In this document: positions 27,598 through 35,846 of the stretch, in pieces
How positions within the stretch are numbered: the stretch's first letter is position 1
Layout: the number at the start of each line of letters is the position of its first letter
Assembly (NCBI GenBank): GCA_034002905.1
Contig: JAVEZQ010000007.1
Span: 1 to 64,000 of the forward strand
DNA: 64,000 nucleotides
Reading direction: 5' to 3'
DNA from: UBA8914 sp034002905
Lineage (GTDB): Bacteria; Pseudomonadota; Alphaproteobacteria; UBA9219
Translations under genes and position numbers: made by a program
Notes under the pieces: generated by a model
The model's database searches: none
Seen by the model: the letters and a program-made list of their open reading frames with translations, nothing else
Told to the model about the DNA's origin: nothing

Positions 27598-27864
27598 AAT
27601 GAAAATAAAAACTCGGAATGAATGACCCCTTATGGGTAAGAACTTGCCACTTACAGGTAGCCCCAAAGCAGAATTTTGACCTATTATGGTTAACAAAGCC
27701 TTTCCGATACCCACGCAAATTGTATCTATAACAATTTTCTGTTATACCTATCGAAACTTTCCTATTGCTTTCACGCCAGCCATACGTTACATTAGCAAAA
27801 TGAAAGGGGCTCCTGCCTCTTTTGATAGAGATTTTCAAAGACCCATTTAATAAGGGGAATGATT
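27598..27864. other. AT-rich intergenic region
   Basis: About 265 bases of AT-rich sequence between the divergent XRE gene and the 56-codon gene. A minus-strand frame here starts only at TTG without a ribosome-binding site and looks spurious. Nothing else was recognised. Confidence 0.35.
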
Positions 27865-28035
27865 ATGGAAAAGTTTGAAACCTATATGATGCGACATGGC
27901 GAACATGGCACTCAAGCTTTTCTGGAAATGTGGGAGCGCTTTAACGGCGTGCGCCATACCTCTCCTCTCCCTTTGGAGAAACGTTGGGAAATCTTTATCA
28001 ACCGAACAAACAGCCTCCCGCCCATCGCAGCCTAA
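27865..28035 (+). CDS. Hypothetical 56-residue protein
   Basis: A short frame with AAGGGGA six bases before the ATG. The product (MEKFETYMMRHGEHGTQAFL, EMWERFNGVRHTSPLPLEKR) is soluble and aromatic, and I cannot assign it to a family. It is followed 20 bp later by a 116-codon gene, so the two may form one transcript. Confidence 0.5.
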   Translation: MEKFETYMMRHGEHGTQAFLEMWERFNGVRHTSPLPLEKRWEIFINRTNSLPPIAA

Positions 28036-28055
28036 AAGAATAAGGAAGCGCCGCG

Positions 28056-28406
28056 ATGAACAAACCAAACAGAAAACCTCTTTCCTTCCTCTCCCCAGAC
28101 GAGATTTACGCCGAGGCCATACGCCAAGACGGCGAGACATTATCCGATGCCGATCTCAAACTGATCAAGGCCGGACTCTCGGCCCTGCGCGCCTATCGCC
28201 GCAAATACCTTAATGCCGTTGAGACAAAAGCAATCAACGCCCTTATTGCCTATGTTGCCTATACGCAAAACGTGGCCGAGCGGACTGTGTCCTCCGTTGT
28301 TTGCAGCGAATTTAATTGTTCCGACATCGCCCATATTTCTTCCGAACAGTATGACCAGATCATCTCCTTTCTGATCGATCTGAAGATGACAGCGGTTGTG
28401 AATTAA
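28056..28406 (+). CDS. Hypothetical helical protein, 116 residues
   Basis: No family recognised. It is a soluble, helical protein (SDADLKLIKAGLSALRAYRR, KAINALIAYVAYTQNVAERT, QYDQIISFLIDLKMTAVVN). AAGGAA lies eight bases before the ATG. It probably shares a transcript with the 56-residue gene upstream. Codon use is closer to the chromosome core than to the AT-rich CDPS genes. Confidence 0.55.
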   Translation: MNKPNRKPLSFLSPDEIYAEAIRQDGETLSDADLKLIKAGLSALRAYRRKYLNAVETKAINALIAYVAYTQNVAERTVSSVVCSEFNCSDIAHISSEQYDQIISFLIDLKMTAVVN

Positions 28407-28643
28407 CACGCACGTGCGGGTGTTCACGACCGAAGGCCCCACGACCTGAGAAACCCTCTTTTGAAAACGCCCCCCTATTAATCAAAGCTAGCTTTGCTTT
28501 TACCCAAGCCCTGCCTCACGGTCACTTGATTAAGGCTTTGATTGTTTAAATGGTGCTCTCTTATTTGCCAGAATCATTTCTTTTTGTTATTGCAAGCTAC
28601 GGCAAATGCTTCCCCCTCAAACATATCTCCTGAAAGGATATCC

Positions 28644-29123
28644 ATGCGCCAAATATCGTTCCCTTCGAAGATCGTGAACCTGTTGGCTTTTATGATAATC
28701 ACGCTGATGACCATCAGCGTGCCTACCTGTTTTGCAGACGAGCCAACGTTTGAGACGCTGAAAAAAGAAGCCGGTTCGGGCATGCCCTACTCACAATTTC
28801 TCCTTGGTATGGCCTATGTTCAAGGCAAGGGCACAAAACAAGACTTTGAACAAGCAGCCCAGTGGTTACGCAAAGCCGCTGATCAAGGCAACATGGAAGC
28901 CAAATTTAATCTGGGCGTTATGTACGCGTTGGGCGAGGGCATGAATCAAGATTATAAAGCAGCCTTCGAGTGGTATTTGAAAGCCGCCGAACAAGGACAC
29001 GTAGAAGCTCAATACAATGTGGGCATAATGTATTATGAGGGCCAAGGCATCAGGCAAGATTATAAGGAAGCCGCGAAGTGGTTGAGCAGAACCATTATCT
29101 CAATGCGCGAAAAAAAGAAGTAG
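28644..29123 (+). CDS. Secreted Sel1-repeat protein
   Basis: The ATG at 28644 has AAAGGA five bases upstream. A signal peptide (VNLLAFMIITLMTISVPTCFAD) is followed by three Sel1-type repeats (YSQFLLGMAYVQGKGTKQDF, AKFNLGVMYALGEGMNQDY, AQYNVGIMYYEGQGIRQDY) each of about 36 residues. Sel1 solenoids mediate protein-protein contacts. The 159-residue protein is short for the family. The location is the periplasm. No partner is evident. Confidence 0.8.
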   Translation: MRQISFPSKIVNLLAFMIITLMTISVPTCFADEPTFETLKKEAGSGMPYSQFLLGMAYVQGKGTKQDFEQAAQWLRKAADQGNMEAKFNLGVMYALGEGMNQDYKAAFEWYLKAAEQGHVEAQYNVGIMYYEGQGIRQDYKEAAKWLSRTIISMREKKK

Positions 29124-29295
29124 GCTTTCGCCTTCTTGTTTCTCCCATCACAACGATCCACCCACTAACTCTTGGCACAAGCGAAGCTTATACTACGATG
29201 AACCAAAGCTACGGCAGTTGTAAAAGAGCGACGAATAACGACACTGTCCACCCTGTGTTTTTGTGCGACACAGCAAGATTGTAAATCTCTGTGCG

Positions 29296-29580
29296 GCTTC
29301 GTAAGTTCAAACGAACTTACCACTAAACAAAACAGGCCCGTTTTGGGGCCTGTTTTGTTTAGTGGTGAAGGGTGTGCAAAAAACTTCAAACCAAATTGAT
29401 GCGGAGAAGGTGTTGGATGTGATGACTGATTGGGGTGTGATCCTGAATAATCTTCCACTGAATCGGAGCGTTATGAGTGCCCCTCATTTTTGACGGCGCA
29501 AAAGTTCACGCCCGTTTTCAAGGCACGTATAGTTAATATTTTAACGATTTTCGTTTTGCATTGCGCAACTATTTGCTCTT
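29296..29580. repeat. Leader cassette copy A (diverged ~285-bp direct repeat)
   Basis: This block matches 30586-30870 at a constant offset of 1290 bases with no net insertion or deletion. It starts with a small palindrome (GTAAGTTC-AAAC-GAACTTAC) and a 20-bp hairpin at 29321-29364. Next comes a 43-codon frame (29362-29493, GTG start possible, no obvious SD) whose product shares VVK, QK, SN, LDV, DW, LN and a C-terminal F with copy B. It ends with a conserved GTTAATATTTTAAC palindrome (29532-29545). Mismatches between copies in the frame fall about 15/15/23 over codon positions 1/2/3, a mild sign of coding. The cytidine deaminase ATG follows 81 bp after the palindrome. Confidence 0.7.
29321..29364 (+). 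terminator. 20-bp hairpin in cassette A
   Basis: CACTAAACAAAACAGGCCCG pairs with 29345-29364 around TTTT, with one mismatch next to the loop. The right arm contains TGTTTTGTTT, so it could terminate transcription from either side, or act as a leader structure. The identical element in cassette B argues for function. Confidence 0.55.
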
Positions 29581-29626
29581 TGTTATTTTTAGAACACACA
29601 AGCAAGGGCAAATAAAAAGGAACAAT

Positions 29627-30526
29627 ATGTTAAATAATTTTCTAAAAACTGGTTGTGAACTATCCAGAAAAGCGGCTTTGCATGCTTATGCACCGGATTC
29701 CAACTTTAGGGTTGGGGCAGCAGTTCTAACAAAAAATGGCTTCATTTTTTCCGGAAACAACTGTGAAACAGCAGCATATGAAGGCGAAATTTGCGGTGAA
29801 AGGAACGCAATTTTTAACGCCATTACTAACGGAGTCCTGAAATCTGGAATTTCTTTTATAGATGCCATTGCCGTTTCCTGCATTGATATGCCAGATGGTT
29901 TCAATTTGCGCGATGGCTCGCCTTGCGGAGCATGCCGTCAAGTCATTGGAGAATTTGCTACCGAACAAACGCCGATTATCATTGATGATAAAAAGATCGG
30001 TGTTGTTTTTAAACTGTCCGAACTTTTACCTTATGGCTTTCGTTTCGCACCTGAGAACCTAAAAACTTCGTCTGAAATTATCGATCACAAGGATGTCCAG
30101 CAGATTGAGTCTTCTGCTGCGAGGAATCCCACCCCAACTTCTTTGCTCTTTGCAGCAAAAACCATTGCGGTTAACAGTTATGCACCCTTCTCTGGCACCC
30201 GCACAGGAGCCATGATTGTAACAACAAACGGCCAAGCTTATGCCGGTGTTAGAGTTGAAAATAGTTCGACGGGGCTTACTGCAGATGCACTCAGAGTCGC
30301 CATCGGGAGGGCTTCTGCCAAAGAAGGGCGCTCTTTCAAAATATTAAATCTTGCTATTGCCCAAATTGGCGATCATAAGGCCGGCCGAGAAATAAATCCC
30401 ATGCGCTTGATAAATTCAGAACTTCTATGGGAGTTTGGGGCAGAGAATATGCAACTCCAAGTTCTCTCGAACAATAACACCAGATCACTTAACTGGCGAA
30501 AGGGCCTTTTACACCTAGCGCGTTAG
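29627..30526 (+). CDS. cdd: Two-domain cytidine deaminase-like protein
   Basis: The 299-residue length and two-domain plan match E. coli-type cytidine deaminase, which converts cytidine and deoxycytidine to uridine forms. In domain 1 the zinc site is intact: EICGERNAIF (Cys ligand, catalytic Glu) and SPCGACRQ (two Cys ligands). Domain 2 (residues about 180-299, GTRTGAMIVTTNGQAYAG) lacks zinc ligands, as in the E. coli enzyme. AAAAGGA lies five bases before the ATG at 29627. It follows repeat cassette A, and the same cassette precedes the second CDPS-like gene. A special substrate linked to that gene is possible but unproven. Confidence 0.8.
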   Translation: MLNNFLKTGCELSRKAALHAYAPDSNFRVGAAVLTKNGFIFSGNNCETAAYEGEICGERNAIFNAITNGVLKSGISFIDAIAVSCIDMPDGFNLRDGSPCGACRQVIGEFATEQTPIIIDDKKIGVVFKLSELLPYGFRFAPENLKTSSEIIDHKDVQQIESSAARNPTPTSLLFAAKTIAVNSYAPFSGTRTGAMIVTTNGQAYAGVRVENSSTGLTADALRVAIGRASAKEGRSFKILNLAIAQIGDHKAGREINPMRLINSELLWEFGAENMQLQVLSNNNTRSLNWRKGLLHLAR

Positions 30527-30585
30527 AATAACCTTGAATGAAAGCCCAAGGGGGAATGATCACGTTTCGTGTACCACCTTACGCA

Positions 30586-30870
30586 GCTTCGTAAGTTCAA
30601 ACGAACTCACCACTAAACAAAACAGGCCCCTTTTGGGGCCTGTTTTGTTTAGTGGTGAAGGATTGGCAAAAATTGTCGAACCTTGACGAGACTAAAAAGG
30701 CCCTCGATGTCTTGGCCGATTGGGCCTTCTCACTCAATAAACTTTCGCAAAATCAAGCGTCTATGAACACTCCAATTTTTTGACAGCCCATAATTTCGCC
30801 TCCCTTTTCAGAGCGCGTATGGTTAAGATTTTAACGATTTGCCTTTCGCATGGCGCAACTATTTCCTGCC
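30586..30870. repeat. Leader cassette copy B
   Basis: Second copy of the cassette at 29296-29580. The palindrome-plus-hairpin part is nearly identical. The 43-codon frame (30652-30783) is about 60 percent identical in DNA, with equal length and the same stop. The end carries GTTAAGATTTTAAC (30822-30835). The ATG of the second CDPS-like gene lies 82 bp after that palindrome, one base different from the spacing in copy A, so both genes use the cassette in the same register. Confidence 0.7.
30611..30654 (+). terminator. 20-bp perfect hairpin in cassette B
   Basis: Bases 30611-30630 (CACTAAAC...GGCCCC) pair perfectly with 30635-30654 around TTTT. It differs from the cassette A hairpin at one base, which restores pairing. 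It may end the cytidine deaminase transcript 85 bp upstream or act in the leader of the next gene. Confidence 0.6.
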
Positions 30871-30917
30871 GGATATAGTCCAAAAAGCGGTCAACGTAAT
30901 AAGAAATTTTGCAATTT

Positions 30918-31700
30918 ATGCGTATTATTTCGCCCCAAGCTCTTTCACTTTCTGATGCAAGTATTGTTGCGCCCATTTCGATGGCTCGCATTACGACAGG
31001 ACAGAACGCGGTGACAAGCATGGCGGTTTTCACGGAAACGCTTCCACCCTATATCAAAACGTTAACAAACGATGTGACGTTTCTCTTAACGACAAACTTA
31101 TATTTCCATAATGGACAAGAGAACGCGGGCAATCTAAATCGCAAGCTTTTGCAAAACAACCTTGGCTTCAGGTCAGGGCTAAAGAAGGCAATTGACGCAT
31201 CAGCCCGAAGGATAGATATCTCTGTTCCCATCTTTCCGGAAGCCTTTGCCTGCATGGAATGGATTAACGTGATTACATCTGATCCAAGTGCGTTTCAAAC
31301 ATACAAACAGCGTCTGACAAAACTGCATCAAAAAGATCCTGTTTTTTCTACTTTGGTCAAAAAAGATATTGAATCCTGCCATCGCGTCGAAGGCGTAGAA
31401 ACAATAGATTTTATTTTAGAAGAAATTGTTGGAACGCACATGCTGTATATGGGGCAAGCGCCACTTCATAAACATCTTTCATCAGAAAGCAAAACGGAAG
31501 TTGTCATTACTTACCCTGGCGATATTCTTAAAAGCATGCCATATGCTTTGGAGAAACTTCAACCCAACAAAAAAGATTTACCACGAATGATGTTCGTTGG
31601 CACGGGTTCCCATGGGGTCGAGCATGTATATGAGCTTCAAAAAACACGTCCCATGGTAGGATCGGGCGGATATACCTTACCATCATCTGTGCTGAATTAG
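30918..31700 (+). CDS. Second CDPS-like protein, divergent
   Basis: The 260-residue product aligns by eye with the CDPS-like protein at 26213-26926. LYFHN (61-65) matches LYRHN (59-63), a DP/NDP-x-F helix pair matches, DFILEE (164-169) matches DFLIEE (160-165), and TYPGD (198-202) matches LYPGD. The catalytic Ser position appears as T26 (ARITTGQN), and F165 replaces Tyr178 of AlbC, so activity may be altered. A C-terminal extension of about 50 residues (RMMFVGTGSHGVEHVYELQK) is extra. The ATG at 30918 was chosen because repeat spacing supports it. The SD is weak. AT-rich composition suggests transfer. Confidence 0.5.
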   Translation: MRIISPQALSLSDASIVAPISMARITTGQNAVTSMAVFTETLPPYIKTLTNDVTFLLTTNLYFHNGQENAGNLNRKLLQNNLGFRSGLKKAIDASARRIDISVPIFPEAFACMEWINVITSDPSAFQTYKQRLTKLHQKDPVFSTLVKKDIESCHRVEGVETIDFILEEIVGTHMLYMGQAPLHKHLSSESKTEVVITYPGDILKSMPYALEKLQPNKKDLPRMMFVGTGSHGVEHVYELQKTRPMVGSGGYTLPSSVLN

Positions 31701-31724
31701 GGCATCGGGATATCTAACGACCCC

Positions 31725-31764
31725 ACCAACTAAAAACGCCCCTGAAGGGGCGTTTTTAGTTGGT
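31725..31764. terminator. Bidirectional 18-bp terminator overlapping tRNA-Lys 3' end
   Basis: ACCAACTAAAAACGCCCC (31725-31742) and its reverse complement (31747-31764) enclose a TGAA loop, a perfect 18-bp inverted repeat with A/T runs on both sides. It can end the CDPS-like gene from the left and the tRNA-Lys transcript from the right. Its right arm includes the encoded CCA of the tRNA. Confidence 0.8.
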
Positions 31765-31836
31765 GACCCCGGCGGGACTCGAACCCGCGGCCCTCTGATT
31801 AAAAGTCAGATGCTCTACCAACTGAGCTACGAGGTC
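31761..31836 (-). tRNA. tRNA-Lys (anticodon TTT)
   Basis: Read on the minus strand it folds as a full cloverleaf: acceptor GACCTCG/CGGGGTC, D-arm AGCTCAGTTGGTAGAGC, anticodon loop ACTTTTAA giving TTT, T-arm CGGGTTCGAGTCCCG, discriminator A and an encoded CCA. Its 3' end points toward the accessory island, a usual place for integration, although no second att copy was found. Confidence 0.95.
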
Positions 31837-31937
31837 ATCTCATGTGAAGTTGCGAAACTATTAAGATCACGCCTCCGGGTCAACCTAAAAGTGTTAGCGT
31901 TAACTATTATCCTTTGATTTTAAGCTTTTTGGGTGCC

Positions 31938-32480
31938 TTAATCCCGCACTTCAGGGCTGATTTTCTTGCGCGCGGCGACGGTGACCAGCTTTTTCTCAAG
32001 CGCCGCATGGACATGCTCACTCACAAACGGCGTAATATCACCACCCAGAAACGCGATTTCCTTAACAAAACGCGATGAGATAAACTGGTGCTTGTCTGTG
32101 GCCATCAGAAAAATGGTTTCCACCTCACTGCACATACGGTGGTTCATGCCCGCCATCTGGAACTCGTATTCAAAATCAGAAACGGCGCGCAGGCCGCGCA
32201 CGATCAGGTCGGCCCCAACATCCTTGGCAAAATGAACCAGCAGATTATCAAAGGGCATAACTTCAATCTGGGCGCCCTTTTGACGCAGAGGCTCAATCTC
32301 CGCCTCCACAAGCTTCACGCGCGTTTTGACATCAAAGATAGGACCCTTGCCCGCATTGACAGCAGCACCAATGATAAGCTTATCCACAATCTTGGTCGCA
32401 CGACAAATGACCTCGTAATGGCCGCGTGTGATAGGATCGAATGTTCCGGGATAAAGGCCGACGCGAAATTTATTGATCAT
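31938..32480 (-). CDS. coaD: Phosphopantetheine adenylyltransferase
   Basis: CoaD makes dephospho-CoA from 4'-phosphopantetheine and ATP. The nucleotidyltransferase signature is YPGTFDPITRGHYEVI (T/HxGH-type), with LIVRGLRAVSDFEYEFQMAGMN and ATDKHQFISSRFVKEIA also typical. The 180-residue product is the usual length plus a short basic tail. Start ATG at 32480 fits the family. An in-frame GTG eight codons earlier, behind AAGGTG, is an alternative. It lies downstream of gyrA on the same strand, a common alphaproteobacterial pair. Confidence 0.93.
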   Translation of the reverse strand: MINKFRVGLYPGTFDPITRGHYEVICRATKIVDKLIIGAAVNAGKGPIFDVKTRVKLVEAEIEPLRQKGAQIEVMPFDNLLVHFAKDVGADLIVRGLRAVSDFEYEFQMAGMNHRMCSEVETIFLMATDKHQFISSRFVKEIAFLGGDITPFVSEHVHAALEKKLVTVAARKKISPEVRD

Positions 32481-32619
32481 CAGGAAGGATCTTTTTCGTT
32501 GCACACCGCACCTTGCCCACGGGCAACAGCACGCGCGCTATTTTGGCAGCATAACATTAACAAGTTGTTACAGCCGTAAAATCCTTGTCTTGGCATGCCC
32601 ACGATGCGGGAAAGCGTCC

Positions 32620-35352
32620 TTATTCCGCTTCCTCGCCGACCTCCTCACCCTCTGATCCTTCGCCAAGCATGGCAACGGAGACGACCTTTTCCTCGTCGGC
32701 GACACGGAACAAGGTCACCCCCTGCGAGGTGCGGCCTGTAATGCGCACATCGTTTACAGGCATGCGTATGATCTGTCCGCCATCGGAGACCAGCATGACT
32801 TCCTGATCACCTTTAATCGGGAAGGACGCAACGATCTTACCGGTCTTGTCCGTCAGTTTCATATTCACGATACCCTGACCCCCACGACCCGTCAGGCGAT
32901 ATTCATAAGACGAGCTGCGCTTGCCAAAACCGCGATCCGTAACAGTGAGCAAGAACTCCTCCTGCGAGGCAAGCTGGGCAAAGCGCTCCGGCGACAAGGC
33001 GATATCGTTTAACGCCTCTTCATCGTCGCTGCCATTCTGCTCGGCCCCGTTCTGGTCTTCACCCGACGTTGCCGCCCGCAAGGCCCGGCTTTGCTTAAGA
33101 TAGGCGGCTCGTTCATCAGCCGTCGCGTCGACATGCGTCAGGATTGACATGGAAATAACCTCGTCATCCTTTGCCAATCGAATGCCGCGTACACCTGTCG
33201 ATGTACGGCCGGCAAAGACGCGCACATCGTCCACGGCAAAGCGAATGGATTTACCAAGGCTTGTCGCCAACAAGATGTCGTCATAAGGTGTGCAAGTCCG
33301 CACGGCGATCAGCTTTTCGCCCTCTTCTTCCAGCTTCATGGCGATCAGGCCGCTGGCGCGCACATTGCTGAAATCCGAAAGCTTGTTCCTGCGGATGCCG
33401 CCCGATGACGTCGCGAACACGACATGCAGGTTCTCCCACTGCGCCTCGTCCTCTGGCAAATGCAGGGTTGTGGAGATCGTCTCCCCCTGCTCAAGTGGCA
33501 GAAGATTGACAAGCGCCTTTCCGCGTGCCTGTGGCGTCCCAAGTGGCAGCTTATACACTTTAAGCTTGTAGACCTTACCCATTGTGGAGAAAAACAGCAT
33601 TGGCGTGTGGGTGCTCGCAACAAAGATATCGGAGACAAAATCCTCATCCTTCGTCGTCATGCCGGAGCGCCCCTTCCCGCCGCGCTTTTGCGCGCGATAG
33701 GTCGAAAGCGGCACGCGTTTGATATAGCCGGACATACTGACCGTCACGACCATGTCTTCGCGCTGGATCAAATCTTCGATATCAACCTCAAACTCTTGTG
33801 CTTCGATTGTCGTGCGGCGCGGCGTTGCAAAACGATCACGAACAGCGATGATTTCATCCTTCATGATGGTCAGGATGCGGCTGCGGTTGGAAAGAATATC
33901 CAAATAATCTTTAATCTGGTCCACGACGGCCTTCAGGTCGTTTCCGATCTTGTCACGCTCAAGGCCCGTCAGGCGATGCAACCGCAAGTCAAGGATCGCT
34001 TTAGCCTGTGCTTCCGACATGTGGTAGGTACCGTCTTCTCTCAAACCAGCCTCGTCCACAAGGGCGATCAGCGGCGCTACATCAGCGGCAGGCCAGGCAC
34101 GTTCCATCAACTTCACCTTCGCAATCGAAGGATCAGAAGCATTGCGGATAAGCGCAATAACCTCGTCGATATTCGCAACCGCAACGGCAAGTCCCAACAA
34201 AAGATGGGCACGAGCGCGGGCTTGCCCAAGCTCAAACAAGGTACGGCGAGTGATTACTTCTTCACGGAAGACAAGAAAGGCCTGGATCACGCCGCGCAGG
34301 CTCATTTGCTCGGGACGACCGCCGTTAAGCGCCAACATATTCACGCCAAAGCTGGTTTGCAGCGGCGTGTGCTTGAAAAGCTGATTCAAAACGACATCGG
34401 CCATCGCGTCGCGCTTCAATTCGATGACAATACGCACGCCGTCACGATCCGACTCATCACGCAGATCTGAAATGCCCTCAACCGTTTTGCTCTGGACGCA
34501 TTCAGCGATGCTTTCGATCAACCGCTTCTTGTTTTGCTGATAGGGAATCTCGGTCACAACAATCGCCTGTCGATCCTTACGGATTTCCTCGATCGACGTA
34601 CGCGAACGCATGATGACACTGCCACGGCCCGTATGCGCGGCTGCACGACAGCCAGAAATACCAAGGATTATGCCCCCCGTCGGGAAATCAGGGCCCGGCA
34701 CAATTTCAAGCAGCTCTTCCATCGAAATGTCAGGGTTGTCGATGCTGGCGATACAGGCATCACATACCTCGCCCAGATTGTGCGGCGGGATGTTCGTCGC
34801 CATACCAACAGCGATACCGTTCGCGCCATTGACCAGCAAATTGGGATATCGGGCCGGCAAAACCGTCGGTTCGGTTGTAATTTCGTCATAGTTCGGCTGG
34901 AAATTAACGGTATCTTTGTCGATATCCTCCAGCAGCATTTCAGCAACCTTGGCCAAGCGGGCCTCGGTATAACGCATCGCGGCGGCCGGATCACCATCCA
35001 TCGAGCCAAAGTTACCCTGCCCATCCACAAGCGGCAGGCGCATGGAGAAATCCTGCGCCATACGCACCATGGCATCATAAATCGCGCTATCGCCATGCGG
35101 GTGATATTTACCCATGACATCGCCGACGATACGGGCCGATTTTTTATAGGGCTTGGTGCTGTCATAGCCACCCTCTTTCATCGCATAAAGGATGCGACGG
35201 TGAACGGGCTTGAGGCCATCTCGCACATCTGGCAAGGCACGGCTCACGATCACGCTCATGGCGTAGTCGAGATAGGAGCCTTTCATCTCTTCTTCGATCG
35301 TTACCGGAATAATGTCAGAGGCTATGGCGGGTAAATTCTGTGAATCGCTCAA
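32620..35352 (-). CDS. gyrA: DNA gyrase subunit A
   Basis: GyrA is the breakage-reunion subunit of gyrase. With the TTG start at 35352 the protein begins MSDSQNLPAIASDIIPVTIE, as in relatives. The longer upstream frame lacks similarity. The active-site Tyr is in AAMRYTE (Y128). The quinolone region HPHGDSAIYDA has Ser89 and Asp93, the wild-type residues. The GyrA box is QKRGGKGR. The C-terminal beta-pinwheel carries an acidic insertion (SGEDQNGAEQNGSDDEE) and an acidic tail. 910 residues. coaD follows downstream. Confidence 0.96.
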   Translation of the reverse strand: MSDSQNLPAIASDIIPVTIEEEMKGSYLDYAMSVIVSRALPDVRDGLKPVHRRILYAMKEGGYDSTKPYKKSARIVGDVMGKYHPHGDSAIYDAMVRMAQDFSMRLPLVDGQGNFGSMDGDPAAAMRYTEARLAKVAEMLLEDIDKDTVNFQPNYDEITTEPTVLPARYPNLLVNGANGIAVGMATNIPPHNLGEVCDACIASIDNPDISMEELLEIVPGPDFPTGGIILGISGCRAAAHTGRGSVIMRSRTSIEEIRKDRQAIVVTEIPYQQNKKRLIESIAECVQSKTVEGISDLRDESDRDGVRIVIELKRDAMADVVLNQLFKHTPLQTSFGVNMLALNGGRPEQMSLRGVIQAFLVFREEVITRRTLFELGQARARAHLLLGLAVAVANIDEVIALIRNASDPSIAKVKLMERAWPAADVAPLIALVDEAGLREDGTYHMSEAQAKAILDLRLHRLTGLERDKIGNDLKAVVDQIKDYLDILSNRSRILTIMKDEIIAVRDRFATPRRTTIEAQEFEVDIEDLIQREDMVVTVSMSGYIKRVPLSTYRAQKRGGKGRSGMTTKDEDFVSDIFVASTHTPMLFFSTMGKVYKLKVYKLPLGTPQARGKALVNLLPLEQGETISTTLHLPEDEAQWENLHVVFATSSGGIRRNKLSDFSNVRASGLIAMKLEEEGEKLIAVRTCTPYDDILLATSLGKSIRFAVDDVRVFAGRTSTGVRGIRLAKDDEVISMSILTHVDATADERAAYLKQSRALRAATSGEDQNGAEQNGSDDEEALNDIALSPERFAQLASQEEFLLTVTDRGFGKRSSSYEYRLTGRGGQGIVNMKLTDKTGKIVASFPIKGDQEVMLVSDGGQIIRMPVNDVRITGRTSQGVTLFRVADEEKVVSVAMLGEGSEGEEVGEEAE

Positions 35353-35581
35353 GGGAGTACCTGTAAAATCAACGCATTTTTCATCGTCTAAAAAACCTTT
35401 CAGACAGACGAAAAAACTAGCACTTTTGATCCCAAAATCCAATTAAAAAAACATAAAAAACGCCTTATAATTGAATTGGTTAGCGTGTGTTTTTGGCAAC
35501 GGGGTCCCCGACGTCAACCCTTCGGTAACTTTTGCATTGTATCAGGGTAAGATTCAGCCTGTTTTAAGGAGCCTTTTTATC

Positions 35582-35833
35582 ATGACACTCGTTCTTTCCC
35601 GAGCAAAACCTGCCCTTTTGATCCTCGTTTGCGTTGTCGCTCTTGGCGGCTGCAGCGACCTGAGTCGCACACAGCAACGTACGTTGACTGGCGGTGCGAT
35701 CGGCACGACGGTTGGCGCGATTTCAACGGCTATGACTGGCGGCTGTGTGGCTTGCGGCGCGGCCATCGGTGGTGCGGTTGGCGCTGGCTCAGGTTATCTA
35801 TACGAGTACCTGTCTGAAAAAGAAGGCTGGTAA
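35582..35833 (+). CDS. Small glycine-zipper lipoprotein
   Basis: The 83-residue product has a lipoprotein signal (PALLILVCVVALGGC, lipobox LGGC) and then a glycine-zipper-like segment (GGAIGTTVGAISTAMTGGC, GAAIGGAVGAGSGYLYEYL). AAGGAG lies about ten bases before the ATG. Such proteins are outer-membrane-associated. The role is unknown. It is convergent with znuB. Confidence 0.75.
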   Translation: MTLVLSRAKPALLILVCVVALGGCSDLSRTQQRTLTGGAIGTTVGAISTAMTGGCVACGAAIGGAVGAGSGYLYEYLSEKEGW

Positions 35834-35846
35834 ACAAGCGCCCGTC

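Noticed and set aside
27596..27838. 80-codon minus-strand frame
   Set aside because: TTG start, no ribosome-binding site and low-complexity AT-rich sequence. Probably chance.
29172..29187. Sigma-54-like TGGCAC-N5-AAGCT
   Set aside because: The -12 part lacks TT before GC, and it lies about 440 bp from the next gene. Too weak to list as a promoter.
35353..35442. 30-residue N-terminal extension of gyrA
   Set aside because: No similarity to GyrA. The TTG at 35352 gives the conserved MSDS start.
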